Source: Tateyamaria omphalii
GTDB lineage: Bacteria > Pseudomonadota > Alphaproteobacteria > Rhodobacterales > Rhodobacteraceae
Direction of reading: 5' to 3'
Assembly: GCF_014651375.1 (NCBI RefSeq)
Contig: NZ_BMWT01000003.1
Location: 310,001 to 374,000 of the forward strand
Length of the DNA stretch: 64,000 bases
Part shown: positions 63,928-64,000 of the stretch, in pieces
How positions within the stretch are numbered: position 1 is the stretch's first letter
Layout: each line of letters opens with the position of its first letter
Translations under genes and position numbers: made by a program
Notes under the pieces: model-generated
Seen by the model: only the letters and a program-made list of their open reading frames with translations
Database searches by the model: none
Told to the model about the DNA's origin: nothing

Positions 63928-64000
63928 GCTTCACCATTTTCGGATCCGGGGTTGTCCTAGCAGGGGTGGACCTCGTGGCGTGGTCGTTTCGGCGGCTTTG

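Noticed and set aside
1-64000. CRISPR arrays, insertion sequences and rRNA
   Set aside because: No regularly spaced repeats, no transposase with terminal inverted repeats and no rRNA-like sequence were seen on reading the window.

Overview
The window reads as chromosome of an alphaproteobacterium of the Rhodobacteraceae (marine Roseobacter-type). This is inferred from gene content and order (NDUFA12-mlaD-DUF2155-aat-accC-accB, GapR, ScfR next to a symporter-kinase, DUF6280, several branched-chain-type ABC transporters) and from the generally GC-rich coding sequence. No taxonomic marker was compared, so the genus is not called.

Layout. 1-2060: the end of a D-Ala-D-Ala carboxypeptidase, a SPOR lipoprotein, tRNA-Ser, and a DUF1127 gene preceded by a 17-codon reading frame plus intrinsic terminator that looks like an attenuator. 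2060-4650: an AT-richer patch with one long orphan gene. 4660-11303: tryptophan-to-kynurenine catabolism (kynA, kynU) followed by a five-gene HAAT-type ABC importer. 11332-21000: housekeeping genes (a photolyase-like flavoprotein, clpP, clpX, RidA, an FkbM/GT61 fusion, NDUFA12, mlaD, DUF2155, aat, accC, accB). 21194-31408: a second HAAT ABC importer, divergent from an ScfR-type regulator, a lone receiver domain and a sodium:solute symporter/histidine kinase. 31498-35864: an orphan FliM/FliN-like protein with a hexapeptide-repeat tail, a Blh-type phosphatase, gapR, HxlR/GFA and an unknown protein.

35996 (tRNA-Thr) to 47909 (tRNA-Cys) is accessory DNA. Its left part carries a three-gene cassette: a multidomain regulator, a vanadium-haloperoxidase/PAP2 protein whose N-terminus has six tandem Ser-Thr-Phe units, and a cytoplasmic subtilisin-like protease. 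Its right part is a 5.1-kb integrative element bounded by a 45-bp direct repeat of the 3' part of tRNA-Cys. It encodes a tyrosine integrase, a nuclease, an acyltransferase and small proteins. A degraded integrase 3' end sits just outside the left repeat, so the same tRNA gene has probably been used at least twice.

48074-63877 returns to core-like DNA: a Pcm-type methyltransferase, tolC, a PopZ-like acidic protein, DUF6280, efp, ygfZ, a glycosyltransferase, a decayed ABC exporter, two aminotransferases, enoyl-CoA hydratase, a P-loop kinase-like gene bracketed by a copy of the hydratase tail, RidA, GNAT and a tRNA-Asn with an imperfect acceptor stem. The strongest candidate for an undescribed system is the haloperoxidase/protease/regulator cassette at 36.9-42.0 kb.
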